A stretch of DNA of 64,000 bases from Delphinapterus leucas (GCF_002288925.2 NW_022098022.1:3131309-3195308); one strand, 5' to 3'. Shown: positions 11,758-25,180, numbered from the stretch's first letter. Notes: a model not told the origin generated them from the letters alone. Translations and numbers: made by a program.

Positions 11758-12429
11758 ATCTGTTTAAAACAATGATTTTGTAGGAACTGTGTTTTAAGGG
11801 TTAATTCTGGAGAAAAGAGGACCCTTATGGTGACAATAAGTGGCATCTTTAAAATCTTCTCTCGTGTCATATGTCAGTTGCAGGTTATTGTGAAGACTAG
11901 AAATAGTTATATTTCTATTTTTCTTACTCAAATTCTGGTTAATATCTCAAAATAAAAACTCATTTACAGATGGTACTTACCACTTAATGGCTCTTGAGTA
12001 GAATTCCCATCTTTTCAAATTATCAACATTTCTAAAATGAGAACTATCCTATTTCTTATCAACAATTTATTTGATAAATATTAACTGAATATCTACACTA
12101 GACACCATACCATAGTATTTAGCACAGTGCCTAATGTCCTCATTAGGCATCATACACAAATAGGCAAAGTAAAAAGAAACAAATTAAAAGAAAAATGTTT
12201 TAAAGAAACATGTTAATTTCTTTGGAGGTAACAAGTTACCGAGATAGAGAACAGAAAGATCGCTGTCACATGAAATGATTGGGAGGCTTTTCCAAGGAGA
12301 GAACATTCAAGCTGTAAAATGAAAGATGAAAAGAAATTTTCCCTGAGAGGAGCAGAGAAAATACAAAGGGAAGAGGAACACTTTAAACCAGGAAAGGGCT
12401 TGGCAGGCTGAAGGAAAAAGAAAGAAAAT

Positions 12430-12625
12430 AATAATGACAGCAGTCATCTTTATTGATGCTCAACTGTATTCAAACATTATTCCAAGGCTTTACCTTGACT
12501 GTATCTTTAAATGCTGACAATCTCACCATCTCAGCATGTTAGAGTTGAGGAAATAGTCATAGAGAGAGCAAGTGATTTGCACTGGATCACGCAGAACAAG
12601 GTCACACGCAGGTGAAACAATAATC
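12430..12625 (-). mobile_element. MIR SINE, antisense
   Basis: The antisense MIR order is visible: '...caaacattattccaaggctt', a decayed 'tgaggaaatagtcatagaga', then 'caagtgatttgcactggatc' for the conserved core 'aagtaacttgcccaaggtca'. Edges are approximate. Confidence 0.6.
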
Positions 12626-12814
12626 AGGCAATTAAACTCGAGTCGAGATCAGTTATACAAGGGCTTACAAAAGGCTGTGAAGTTGTGCAGCATCAAGATG
12701 ACCCAGAGCCTCAATTCAAGTATCAATATTAACTATGCACAGGTCTCATCAGCTTACAAATTTGTTAAATATAAAAGTATTTTCATTTCATAATGTTTCT
12801 AAATGATATTAATT

Positions 12815-12915
12815 GAATCATTAGTTGTACACCTGAAACTAATATTGTAAATCAAATGTACTTCGATAAAAATATTAGCAGCAAAATAAATAAAATGAAT
12901 AAATAAATAATAAAA
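12815..12915 (+). mobile_element. L1 3' terminus with A-rich tail
   Basis: 'ttgtacacctgaaactaata' then 'ttgtaaatcaaatgtacttc' and 'gataaa' is the 3' terminal signature of cetartiodactyl L1. It is followed by a degenerate (AAAT)n tail to about 12915. It is strongly 5'-truncated. No clear target duplication was found. Confidence 0.7.
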
Positions 12916-13039
12916 TATTAAGAGTTTCCTATTTTCCTCACTAGAGACATTTCTTTGATACACCAATAATCAATTACTTTTAATAGTGTTCTATATTCTG
13001 GAAAGCATTCTCACATTTCTGAGAAAAATGAAAGAAGAT

Positions 13040-14245
13040 TTGAAAAAATGAAGAGTACAGTATTCATGGACTAGACAATTCAATTTTATCAAGATTTCAA
13101 TTCTTCCCTAGTTGATTCAGATACTCACAGTAATTTTAACTATAATCCCAGGGACTTTCTTTAGAAAGAGAAATTGACAAGATTTCTAAAATATATATGG
13201 ATATGCCAAGGACACTGAAATTGTAAAATATCTTGAATAAGAAAAATAAGAATGTATGCCCTTTGAGTTCGTGGCTTACTACCTAGAATAATCAAAACAG
13301 TACTCTACTTTTTGGCGTAAGTATCAAAGAACAGAGCAACAGAGAATAATAAATCAGAAACAGATCTACTCTTACAAGAGCATTGAATTTATACAAAAAT
13401 AAAAAAGCCATGTGATTTGTATAATAATGATTTTCCAACGGTGAGAGAATAATTGAATATCCATACAGAAAAAATGACCTCCATTCATACCTTACACGCT
13501 CTGAATTGATTAGTTCAAATATATAAATATATTTATATTCCTAAATATGAAAGACAAAACCACAAATCTTAAAGAAAAACAGAAGAGAAACTCTATGACT
13601 TGAGGGCAAGAAAAGGTTTCTTGGTCACAGAAAGTTATAACCGTAAAAGGAAAAGTGATTAGACTTTAAAAAATTTAAAATTCTGCTCAAGAGAAATCTT
13701 TAAGAAATACATAGACAATTATAGCCTAAAAGAAAATATTCATAAAATATATATCTGACAAAAGACTCATATAGAAGATTATACTTGTCTCCTACAAGTA
13801 GATAATAAAAGAAAAAAAACCACAGATACTTTAAAATAGAAGATATATTAACACAAGTGCCCATTACACAGATGGAAATTGCTTGGATGATTTATCATAT
13901 GAACATGTAAAACCACAATGAGATACCCACACCTACCAGAAGGGCTAAAAATAAAATAGACTGACCAGTCAATGTTGGGGGAATTTGGAGTAATCAGAAC
14001 TCTCGTAAATATTGGTGAAAATTTAAAATGATACCATCACTTGAGAAATATTTTAGAAATTTCCTATAAACTAAATTTATTCACTTGCTCCATTATCTAG
14101 TAATGCCATTTCTAGATATATATTTAAAAGAGACAAAAAATCTGTTCACAAAAATCTGTAGTAGAATATTCATATTAAATAGTTCAAAACTGCAAACAAC
14201 CTCAGAATCCATCAATGAAAAGGATTTATATATTAAAATAACATG
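13040..14245 (+). mobile_element. old L1 ORF2 3' half, sense
   Basis: The segment has the order of the L1 ORF2 C-terminal half: a decayed 'atggacatgccaaggacact'-like stretch near 13199 and a stretch resembling the 'tactctacttttggcg' region near 13302. The 'accacaatgagatacccaca' block at 13912 and 'taatgccatttctagatata' at 14101 follow. It is full of stops and indels and is ancient. The frame at 14085-14294 is a remnant. Confidence 0.6.
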
Positions 14246-14249
14246 TAGT

Positions 14250-14470
14250 GCCAATACCTTCTCATACAGCTTTTCTTTTTCCATGATTTCCTGACTATTT
14301 TTGCATATTTTTCCCTATAAACTTCACTGTCAACTTTTTATTGGGATTACATTACATTTATAACTGAATTTGTGAAAGCTGACACCTTTATGATGCTGAG
14401 TCCTTCTAAGCAAAAATAAAAATTCTTTCCGTGTTTTTCAATTCTGCTTTAGGGCCTTTCAAGAGAAATG
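14250..14470 (-). mobile_element. old L1 fragment, antisense
   Basis: 'attgggattacattacattt' followed by 'gctgacacctttatgatgct' and 'gagtcctt' is the reverse complement of a known L1 ORF2 block. It lies back to back with the sense fragment on its left, either a separate insertion or an inversion. Confidence 0.5.
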
Positions 14471-14489
14471 CACACATTTTTGAGGTTTT

Positions 14490-16675
14490 AGAAAATGAGG
14501 TGTAATTGGCATTAGCACTCACTTTACTGATGAAAAATCTAATTTCTGGGGTTTTTTTACTTAATCTTACTTTTGAAGCGACAGCATGACCGTAATCATT
14601 GTTTCAGGCAAAAATTATCTGGATGCAAGTAGAGTGGATGAAATATGTGTAATGGGATATTTGCATAGTCTCAAAATATCTCCCCATAATATATTATTAA
14701 TTACAAAGGGAAAGCAGAAACTTTAAAGTGAAGAAACCAACTTAACCAAATAAAGTTAACCTTACCAACAAAGGGAAAATTAGGCATTATGTGACTGGTG
14801 CTATAATGCATTGAGAAGGATCCATGCAACATTAATTTTGTGTATTCCTGCCAAAAATTCTTAATGCAATCATGAGGAAACACCAGGGAAGCCAAATGAA
14901 GGACATTCAACAAAACAACAGGCCTGTTCTCTTTTTAAAAAGTCAAAGATATGAAAGACAACGAAGATTGAGGAGCTGTTCCAGATTCAAGGGCATTAAT
15001 TGGCCATTTGCCACATGTGGGTTGAATTCTGGACCAGAAAAAAAATTATTTTTCCATACTTGTTATAATGGATATTAGTGGAATAATTAGCACAATTTAG
15101 ATGAGGAATGCAGATTAGATAATACTATTTTTATTAATGTTAATTTTTTGATTTTTATCAATGTACCGGGTTAAGTAACAAAATTGTTCCTATTTTTAGG
15201 AAACTCTCATTGAAATATTTAAAGATAAAAGCACATCACAAAAGCAACGTACATTTAAAATGTTGCATAACAACTGAGGAGTCTAAGTGAAGGGAGGGAT
15301 ACATAAAAAGTGTTCTTGTGAATCTTCTATAAATCTGAAATTAATTCAAAATTAAAATATTTTAAACATATATTTAAAAACTATATATGTTATATTAATA
15401 TATAATATATATAATAAGTAATCTATATTATATATAGATTGTATTCAGTTACCTTTAGATACTAATCTGGAAAATACTAAAATTAAAGAATTGCTAAATG
15501 GAGATTTTAAAAGATATATTCTATGGGCTCTAAAATATTCCTAGCCACAAACTGAAGGCGTCACAGATTGTACATACCTTCATTTATTTATTTATTTTTT
15601 AATATCTCACCTATGTCATCAGCCCTCTGGGAACACTAGAATAATTAAATTCTCACCAGTTAAATGTGTAGAATAATTAAAGCTGTCAGAATCTCCAACA
15701 TGCACAAATCCTGAGGCTATTCACGTAAACAAAGCCAGGCAACATAGATGGTGTCACTTTAAGGTCACTTTTAACATTTTTGAGTTAAAGAAGAATGACA
15801 TATGAAACAGTATAAAACATCTAATACAGAACTTATGAAACCTTGGCAGGAATTTTATGTTTAGAATAGAACTATAACAAGTAATAGGTTAACAGGTTAA
15901 TAACTACTGGATTTTTTCCTGAATGTCATTCTCTAATAACTAGGCTTTACCATCCCACTCTTTTTGCATAAAAAAGAACAAATGTTTAGTGGTAGAAAAA
16001 GGTATGAGCAGTAAGAAACAAACTTAATGTTCATTCTTTCCAAATGATGAGGCTCTTCGAAATAAAGATGCAGGGTCTGAAACACTGTGAAAAGCTGTTT
16101 AAGTAATTATTATGATTTCTATGTAAAGAGCAAAGGCAAAGCTAGTACTTCACCTTTTTGTATACAATTTCTATGCTAAGGAAACTCCTAATCTATATGG
16201 CATTGCAAGTTCACGCTTTGAGTTCTTTCTCTGCTTCAAATACATAGCAATAATGAATAGAATAAAAACGTACAGTCAAAAAATAAAAATGTATATGAAC
16301 AAGAAACGGAACAGAAGCAAGCAAACAAAATAAATGAAACTAGATCTGCTGGCTTGTTCTGGGAATCGAAGCAAGGAAAGGTGGCCTGGGGTTTCATCTT
16401 CTGAAGGGCTATGAGAACCTAAATCAGCCAATATGACATGTAGAACTGGAGCCAGAGGCACTGCCTGAATTAGAGACTTATTAATCCCTCTGCCCTCGAA
16501 AGGAGGCGGAAAAGTTCTCCTCCTGAGTCCTACCTGTAACCAGGGCTTCTGTGAATCCGTTTGTCTGGGAATGTAGGAGGAAGTTGACTAGAGGCTTCAT
16601 CAATACCAGCCAGCTGACTTAGCTCCTGAGCCCACAATATTGCCACATTAATAGAACAACTGCAAATATGGCCCA
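14490..16675. other. unassigned A+T-rich DNA, no gene seen
   Basis: No repeat or gene was recognised. Very A+T-rich, partly self-complementary sequence lies at 15360-15440. Confidence 0.45.
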
Positions 16676-16679
16676 GTGT

Positions 16680-17350
16680 TGGGGACCCAGGGGAGTCCTA
16701 AGGAGGAAAGAAAGAAACAAACAAACAAAAATTACAAAGGCAGAGAGAGAAAATTCACTCCACTTAAGGAAGCAAACCAAAATTCCAAAATCTATGAGGA
16801 AACCTTTGAAAACTAGCCAACAAAATGAACAATTAAGAGACAAATTCACTAAAAGAAGAGTAAAGCAATCTAAAAATGACTGTGAAACCTACATGCTCAA
16901 GATTTTCAAAATGTAAGTGAAAATAGCATTTATAAAAAAGGAAAGGAAATTATTTTTAAAAGATAAGCGAAATGAAGCAAGGAAAGTGGATATGAAAAAT
17001 AATGAATTAGAATTCAACGGGTATAAAGTTTCAGTTATACAAGATGAATAAGTTTATAGATCTGCTGTACAACACTGTGCCTGTAATTAACAATACTGTA
17101 TTTTATACTTAAAGATTTGTTAAAAGGGCAGATCTCCTGTCAAGTGTTCTTACCAAAATTAAAAAAAAAGAAAAATTAATGAATTGGAAATAATTGAATA
17201 ATGTTCATAAAGTGAGTTAAATGACCTAGATAGAGACAATAAACTCTACGATGTACACAAAGAGAAGTAGGGAACTGGAGAATAATTCCAGAAATTCACC
17301 CAGAACACAGCAGAGAGAGAAAGGGATTTTTAAACGCATATACATAAGGG
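16680..17350 (+). mobile_element. old L1 5'/ORF1 region, sense, interrupted
   Basis: The purine-rich segments at 16690-17012 and 17178-17350 ('gaaattcacccagaacacag' near the right end) read like the ORF1-proximal region of an old L1. The two parts are interrupted by the L1 3' end at 17013-17177, which carries its own target duplication made from this sequence. Confidence 0.5.
17013..17177 (+). mobile_element. 5'-truncated L1 (L1MB-type) 3' end, nested, with TSD
   Basis: This is a 165-bp insert with the L1M-type 3' UTR text 'gggtataaagtttcagttat', 'agatctgctgtacaacactg' and 'aacaatactgtattttatac'. It ends in an A-rich tail. It is flanked by aatgaattagaa at 17001-17012 and aatgaattggaa at 17178-17189 (11 of 12 identical). 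That fixes both edges and shows it landed inside an older L1. Confidence 0.8.
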
Positions 17351-18184
17351 GATCTCTTTGTTCCAATATGGATTCAGTTGATCCCTGAATTACTTATCAA
17401 TGGTCATCCTTCTTCAGAGCAAACAGGAAAAGATTTTAAACAGGCTAAGTGTCCTTTAATATATTTTTGATAAGGAGTGACTCTCATTAATTAATTTTTA
17501 TTTTGTAAGAAGAAGAAAGCATTGTTACATGTTGGTAAACAAAAGGTGATTTAGGACCTGTCAATATATTCTTGAAGACAGAATGTTTAAGTGAAAATCC
17601 CTTTGTTTGTATGGTAATAGAATGATTATTTTCTTTTGGGTGTGGTTGTGAAGTATCAGGTTTTGCCTTTCTGCATCAGTCCACCTTTGAAATAACTTCT
17701 TTACAACTTAAGACAAATTCCTGTGTATTAAACTGGGGCTAAGAAATATGTGGGGTCTGACGTTTAAGTCTCCATTCTCTCAAATTAAAGCTTTTCAGAA
17801 TAAAGAAAAATTTATTTGGCAACACAAGATTATATAAACTCAACATCTGGATAATTGAAATTATTTTCCTTTTTATCCAAAAGATTTGATGCCACGTGGG
17901 CACAATCACCATGTCTTCTATAAGGATACAAGCATCTCTAACAATGGGTGAAACCATGTTTGATAGAATAATATCCTGATTAGGACAATAAAAATGGAGC
18001 ACAGCTAAGTGGATACTTTAAAGTGTCTATAATACAGGGAGTAGAAATTGACAATATATTTAGATGTCATTTTGACCTTAAAAAACACGTTGAAGCAATT
18101 CAGAAATGAATTAGCTTAAACTTGAACAAATTAGCAGGGCTTGTCGATGAAAAATGACTGGTGAAATGTATTACAGTTTATGGA

Positions 18185-18242
18185 GCATTATTAAAATGTC
18201 TGATACATAATAGATGTTCAATAAACATTTGCTGAATTAAAT
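18185..18242 (+). mobile_element. L2/MIR-type 3' end, sense
   Basis: 'tctgatacataatagatgtt' followed by caataaacatttgctgaatt is the 3' terminal text shared by L2 and some MIRs. Too short to name the family. Confidence 0.55.
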
Positions 18243-20848
18243 CAGGGCTAACTGTAACAGGATACCTTGTATAATAGACTATAATAGATATAGAGTTTCA
18301 TGAACACAGGACTCAAATACAGTTGTATCTCATTTACTTTTCTAAGTAAACACTTAAGCACCACTGACCCTGAAAAATAGTTATACTAATATCACCTCCA
18401 CCAGTTCCTGTGTGTCCAAAAATTGTTTTCTTAGTCTCAAGAGCTCAGTTCTTCCATGTTCTAGGAAGAGAGCAAAATGAAGAATCTAATTTCTTCATGG
18501 TGCATTTGCTTTGGTGCTGTTACATACATTGAAAACTGTTCTTGTGCATTCCGATGGATTGATATCCATGGCTTCTGTGATTAACTTTCTCCCTAAGATC
18601 AGTGTAATAGTCCTACAGACTTGAACCCCAAGTTTATGCTCTAGGAATCTCCAACCTAGACTCTCCTTCCTCCTTATGGTAGGGTTGGTTCCCTTTAAGG
18701 CTCTCCATGTCTTTTCCTTAATGTGCAGCCACCAAACTTTGACTCCTTGGAGCAGCTTCTCTTCTAGAAAAAAAAATGAGTGTTGCCACCAAAGGCATCC
18801 ATTAAAAGGTCTACTAATTCTCAGTATTAGGTTTCACAAAAAATGTTTTACTCTTGTTAAATATATAATCTGTGATTAAGAAAAAAAATGTACTTTTCTA
18901 TTTTACTAACATAAAACCTAATTTGTTTTTAAGAAAATGTCACCAATTTTTACAGTGGTAAGATAATTATGCTAACATTTTTCCCTCTTTAATTCACTGT
19001 ACATTAACTAAATGATGCAGTTAGCCACCTGGGCAGCGATTGTAAGGAAACTGGAGCACCCTAATATTTGAAATTGCAAATATGGACAACTGAAATGATA
19101 ATTAATGAAAAAACAAATATAACCTTCATTTCATTTGATCTTTATCAACAAAATCAACTGGAAGACTAAGGTAACAATATGAATATATCAAGTTAAAAAA
19201 AAATCAGTGTAAAACTTTAGCTATCTCTATACCATACGGGTCTTACATAGGTTAACTGAAGAAATTTCCTTTTATTCCCACATACTTTTAATAGAATTGA
19301 TCTCATCTATGTCAAAATATAGAAACATGGGTTCTATGTATCTGATGAACAGTCATTATACTACAATTCTATATTTCCAGGGTAGTATGAGTGTATATTA
19401 GGGTATACAGAACACTTAGGGATCCAACGGCAGGAGATACTTCTTAAGTAGAAGTTATTTTTATTTTTCAATAAGGATGTTTTTACTTTAACTTGTCCCT
19501 TCATATTCAGAAATGAAAGCACAATTTATTTTTCTTGTGTGCATATCCAATTTATGTATTATGTAGTTTTTCCTGACCCAGGTGAACCATGAGTATGAAA
19601 AATGAAGAGAGGATTTGCAAATAAGGCAATGTAGTAAAAAAGGTATTTATGTGATATTTAATAGTATCATATTTCCTCCCACTTAAAACTATATATCCTC
19701 AATGGTTTATATATTCTCTAAGAACCGAGTTAAAAATGCTCCTATAATTGAGGTGATATTCATTTTAAGGTTTTATTTGTAACGAAACATTTTCTTTTTC
19801 TTCTTATTATATAATCGTGGCACTCACATTTGAAGAATGTGAAGAGTCAGCTAGAAGACACAGCTCTGTCATTACTTCATTACAGTCATCCCACCTTTCT
19901 TCTGTTCTTTTTTTTTCTTCTTATAATTGCTTTTTGAAAAAAATGGGAATATATGAAACAGTCTTAATGTTAATTTACACTTGACAAACATTGTAATTGG
20001 TACAATTTAAAATTATTTCATACTCATATTTAAAGTACAGGAATTATACATTAACTGAATATTGACAGGTAGCTCTTAATTCCGTAAATATTAGAAAACC
20101 CAGAAATAATCAAAAATAAATCCTAAAGCTATTAAATATGCTAAATCAATGTGATGACAGCCCACAAGTTTGGTTTTTAATTTTTTTGGTCTGAATTACA
20201 AAAACAGTTTTCTTTTACTCATTTTTCATTGAAATAAAATTAAATTATCTAACTAGTTTATTTAAATTGCGTGGGCACTGAGACAGATAGCCATTTCTTC
20301 ATTTACTTATCTACTAAGTTGATATGTAACCAAACAGATTTAATCAGTTTAGTTAAATAGCTAGACAAATCAGTCAAAACTTCAGTTACTTATCAAGTGT
20401 CAAGTAAATTTACAAATGAGTTATTTTATTTTGTAAAAAGTATTTTCTGTAAAGCTGTTTAATAGTCATATAAACAACCAGAGGAAAAACAAAATCCACA
20501 CAACACTAGTAAGAATGGAGTAAGATCCCACTAAAATAGAGGAATTAAAAAGAAAAAAGATGTGACTATTGCCTTACAAGATTTTCAAGACACTGTACAG
20601 TCTATTGTCTCTAAGGAAACTTTGGACAAAAACAACATAACTGTGACAAAATCACAAAAGTGATTTCTTTTATTTCTTCAAGAAACTCCTAAACTTTTAA
20701 CACTGTCCTATTAGATCATTTAAGAAAAAATCATGTGTGAAGTTAAGTGTGTATTTATATACATGGATAGTTTTGCTAAGATCCCCCAGGAATTTATTCA
20801 CAAGTGCTCAGAAGAGATTGCTAACACAGTACTGCACAGTACAGCCAT

Positions 20849-20870
20849 ATATATATATATATTTTTTTTT
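20849..20870. repeat. (TA)n microsatellite followed by T run
   Basis: About ten alternating A/T dinucleotides run into a run of T. Confidence 0.85.
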
Positions 20871-21889
20871 AAGGCCTTGGACTTCTAACTGGAGAGAGAG
20901 AAAATAGCTTTAAACTAACATTTATCCACATCACAATAGTACATTCTAGGTAATCAAAAAGAGAGAATTCCACAATTGTGGTTGTTTTTAAACTATGTTT
21001 TTAAGAAATATAAAATGATCCTTTATTCTTTTTCTAGTAAGTTTTAAAACATGTTATTTAAGTTGGTTTACAATACTTTCACAAGCATTTTAGAGCCAAA
21101 AATATTTATCTTACGATTTACAAATTACACTACAGTAATTTGTAAGGTAAGTTTATCTGACCTTCAAATGTATAGAAATATCTTAAATACATTTATTTAC
21201 ATATTTTGACTTGAAAACTGTAAGAAAAATAAAGTATGAGTTTTAAGGCATATACTTATTTTTAGTTGTAGATGTTCAGAATGAAAGATAATTTTCCCTA
21301 CAAATCTCTGGCAAACTCTAACATAATAATCATCAATACAAATAATTATTCTATTGGATTTTCAACCAGATCAGGTAAAATATGGTTCTTCCATATGTAT
21401 TTTTGAGGAACTTGTTTTAAATCATTAAAGGTATATACAGTTGAGTTTTTGTCTACTGGATGCCAGCTTAAGTACTCCGTTTAATCAATCATTTAAATGC
21501 GGTTTTTAAAAAGCCAAAGATTTACCCACAAATGACCCATGTGCAAAATCTGCTCAATTTTGAAAACTGGAGATTTTTGTCTCTAAGAATATAATGAAAA
21601 TCATACTTTCAAGATTGAAATAGTAACAATGAAGTACAAATCATATATATTAAATCCTTAACAGTTTACTCATTACTGTTACAGAGGTGCTTTGTCATGG
21701 TGAAAAAATAAAGACATTAGATGGCCCTTTAATTGAATAGGAAAGGAAATATGCATTTCTCATGAGTATGCCATGCCTTCAGCTGACTAAGACACTGAGT
21801 TTGGCTGACGGGGGCACTGGAGGTCAGAGAGTGAGGCAAGGAGATGCAGGGCTCTGATTTCCTCCGTTCCTCTATTTCCTCTCTTCCAG

Positions 21890-21960
21890 CTGTGTTTGGC
21901 GGGCCTGTGCTCCTCTACCAAAGCCAGAACAGCTGTCTGGAGGCCATTCCCAGGGCTGTA
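21890..21960 (+). other. exon-like segment (71 nt) between strong splice signals
   Basis: A long pyrimidine tract (21861-21887, largely T and C) ends in CAG-type 'cttccag'. It is followed by 71 bases and then 'gtaagtgc', a near-consensus donor. The segment is richer in G+C than its surroundings and is open in all three plus frames. I recognise no protein family in it. It may be an exon of an unknown or non-coding transcript, a cryptic exon, or chance within an unrecognised old repeat. No promoter, start codon context or partner exon is established. Confidence 0.25.
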
Positions 21961-22444
21961 GTAAGTGCTGAGCTCTCCTAACAGCTTCTTCCTTTTTGCC
22001 CCTCAGGACTGATGACGAACGCTTTCTCTCTGTTTATATAGTTGCTGGGTTCTTCACTCTCCCTTCACTCTCCCAGTCCTGCCCCAACTTTGTACACACT
22101 CCCTTAATTGAACTTTCTTTGATTATGCTTTGTGTGTGCCACCTGTTTCTTGCCTCTGGACAGTGACTCATAAACTGTAGAATGCCCAAATTAGATAAAC
22201 TTAAAATGGCAAAATAAAATGACTAATATTGTGCTGTGTCCATAAAATGATGTATTTTTAGAGTACACATGTAAGCTCAATTCATTTGATTGAGCTTGCT
22301 TTTCTTTTCCCAAAATACAGTTTTACAATCCATTCTGCACTAAATGTTTTTAAATGGTTTATTCAACTCCAAATTCAGAAGTATAAAGTTTTCTAAAGGC
22401 AAGCTAAAGTACATAATATTTTATTTACATACAATGGGATTAAA

Positions 22445-22630
22445 TGTAAGGCAACTAGGTTTCATATGCCCACTTTACCATTTACTCTCTATGTGACTTT
22501 GGCAAACCTTCATAAACTTTCTGCATCAAAGGATATTACTCTGTAAAATGGTGATAATAATATGTAACCTCATGGAGTATAGTGTGGATTAAGTAAGAAA
22601 GTTAATACAAATTACTTTATGTGTACCCAG
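22445..22630 (+). mobile_element. MIR SINE, sense
   Basis: 'tttactctctatgtgacttt' then 'ggcaaac...' and 'aaaatggtgataataatatg' follow the MIR core and 3' order (consensus: tgtgaccttgggcaagt ... aaatggggataataata). The tRNA-like 5' end is degenerate. Confidence 0.7.
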
Positions 22631-22994
22631 TATCATCAATGTGTTATTTATTTTACTTTATTTCCATTAGTCATGAAATCCAAGGTTATTTTATAAGCAA
22701 AAAATATATACAACAATCAATTAGATAACTATACATTATATTATAGCTATAAATGAATAATTAAAGACAAATACTTTTGTAATACGGAGATTTTATGTCA
22801 AATTTGAAGGCAAATCTGGCTCCAGTATTAAAATTTTCTTTTAGAAAAAGATACTTCTCAAATCATGAAACAAACTGCTATTCATTTATTTATTTATTAG
22901 TAGGTCATAGAATTTAAATGGACTTGACAAGTTATTTTTTTAGTAAATGTTTGTGTCTCCTAATTAGTTCTGTGTTGAAGTAAATTTTCTCCAC

Positions 22995-23062
22995 CTCCCT
23001 TTCTTTCTTTCTCTCATATCTGTTTTTACATGTGTATGTATGTATGTGTATATATATAATTT
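22995..23062. repeat. CT-rich and TATG/TA simple repeats
   Basis: Pyrimidine runs ('cctccctttctttctttctc') are followed by a degenerate (TGTA)n and (TA)n. Confidence 0.7.
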
Positions 23063-23839
23063 TATTTACTTAATCTCTGTAAATACATTTTTAAGTAATT
23101 GAGAAAAGTATCAAGACTTCTAAATGATATCTCTATATCCAAACTTCTCTATTCCCTATATTGAAGCATGCTAAGAGGTAGCCCTCCAATGATTCTTTCA
23201 GACAGGATTTGTTTTACTAATAACAACAGTTTTACTTCTTATATTCCCTAATTCTTACACTAAATCCAATTCAAAAATGATCTGCTTACTTTCTGGAGGC
23301 ATTTGGATTTTGACACATCCTTTAAATTATCATTGAATAATATCTGTACATAATATTTATAGTACTCTTAAACCAGCCATTGGGTCCATCTGAGGAAATC
23401 CAGAAATTAGATTATATTTTATCTCACTTCTAAACTAACCTAAAACTCAGAATAGTACTCAACCTCATTTATGACACTAGAAATAAAACCATTGATTTTT
23501 TGAGGAGTTTCAACTCAGAGAGAAAACAAATTGTTTCTATTTTTCTTAATCCCACTTTTTCACCATGTTTTGTTAAATCCCCCCTGCCCTTTTCCCTTAA
23601 CAATATAACTCATAGATCTGACAACTTTAGGGTCCTTTTCCAGGAAATTCCAACTTTTCAGTAAATTCCAATTGAAACTTCTGATTTCAAATGCAAATCA
23701 AGCTCTACACTTCCCTTGTCCAAAGGTAGAGCTATGACTTCTGTGCTGGGAGAGCAGGCATGATTGTTGTTTCTACTCTGATATATATGTCTTGGGTCTC
23801 TGGAAGTTCTACCTATAAATTTGTAAGGATTGGATGGGA

Positions 23840-24205
23840 ATAGATCAGGCAGAGGGAGTGGCTAATACAAAGACCCAGAGGTAAGAGCCTACCTGATGGA
23901 CACTGTAAACAGTTCAGGGGCAGTAGAGGCCCTTGAGGACATTTTGAATGCACTGGCATTTAATCTGAGACAGGAACCCATTGGAATTTTTGAGCAGAGA
24001 AATGAGGGCATCTGTTTTAAGTTACCAAAAGACACCATAGTTTTTTTTTTGAGAATAATCTACATGCTCAGGGGTGGAGGAGCTGCAGAGCTGGGTCCAA
24101 TGGTGATGATACAGATGATCTGCTCCCAAGAGGCTGGAGGCTGATAGAAGGACTAATCTGAGAGAGGAATCCTGGGAGAAAATCAGACCATTCATGTGGG
24201 TGGGA
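23840..24205 (-). mobile_element. L2 LINE fragment, antisense
   Basis: 'ggcagagggagtggctaata', 'caaagacccagaggtaagag' and later 'cattggaatttttgagcaga' are antisense L2 blocks (consensus: gcaagtgcaaaggccctgagg; ccactggagggttttgagca) in the right order. The 82-codon frame at 23896-24144 lies inside it and is not a gene. Confidence 0.7.
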
Positions 24206-24864
24206 GCTCCAAGATTTTAGAGGTATGAATTGTTGCAGATGTGACACAAATACTCACATGAATGCCCAATCAGGGAAAGTATTACCAAAAAAAAAAAAAA
24301 GGGTAAGAAAGAAAAAAAAAGATATATTAACTATCCTAGACTGAAGTCTAATTGAAGACTTCAAAGCCTACATATTAGTGAGAACTAATGAGCTGGTGAC
24401 TTATAATGGCTCACATATTAAAGTACACCTCATATTGAAATTAGCTAGATTATTTCATCATTAGACATGGTTACCAGCTAACGTTTTGGAAAATCAGATT
24501 ATCAGTTAATAGGAATTACCTTTCTAGAATTACTGTCCTCTTTGCATTAATACTAACCCCCTCTCTTAAACTTTTTTTTCCTATGATCTGTATCCTTGGG
24601 ATATGCCAAGTGTTTTCCTGCTTTACCCAATTTAAGGCTGCTCTTCTCATATCTGCGAATCTAGGTCATCTGGTCTCCCAGCAAGTACAATAAATAGTAT
24701 AAAATTTGCCCCTTTAAGAAAACAATCCAACTTTCTTTCAATTAACTTGATCTCAGATTCACTTATTTTCTTAGCCTTACATCCACACAGTGCTTTCTGG
24801 TTTTTGAGTACAGGTTATTAATGAATTCAACATGTAGTATAGGGAAAAAGAAAGTACTGAATAT

Positions 24865-25180
24865 GTTAGGGTGAATTAGGTTGAAACACAAATACAGTAT
24901 GTAAAGGCACAACACCACAGAAATTTATTTCTTGCTTACATAACTTGCTTACATAAAAGTTCAGGGGGGCAGCTCTTCTCTATGTGATCTTTCAGTGACC
25001 TAGGCTTCACTTATATGAATCTTTGAGCACCTCATTATTGGATGCTTTCAAGAGGCAAAGTGGGAAGATAGCTTGGGCAGCCACTCTTCAATCTTAAACC
25101 CTTTGCCTGGGAGAAGCACGCATTACTTTTGCTCATAACCCCTTGAAAAGATTAGTCCCATAGCCACACCTAACTACAAA
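24865..25180. mobile_element. old LTR-like mammal-wide repeat, family not resolved
   Basis: A 'cacagaaatttatttcttgc' start, a middle resembling 'gtgacctaggcttcac...', and an end 'catagccacacctaactaca' follow the order of a common mammalian repeat that I recall but cannot name. No target duplication was found. Confidence 0.35.

Larger units (their letters stand above)
17351..21775. other. long unassigned A+T-rich stretch
   Basis: Over 4.4 kb holds no recognised gene. Within it are the L2-like 3' end (18185-18242) and a (TA)n run (20851-20870). The rest is A+T-rich DNA without clear repeat landmarks. Confidence 0.45.

Noticed and set aside
15360..15440. A+T-rich near-palindromic stretch considered as an origin or hairpin element
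   Set aside because: The inverted halves are imperfect and the composition alone explains it.
23896..24144. 82-codon frame starting MDTVNSSGAVEALED
   Set aside because: It is entirely within an antisense L2 fragment.
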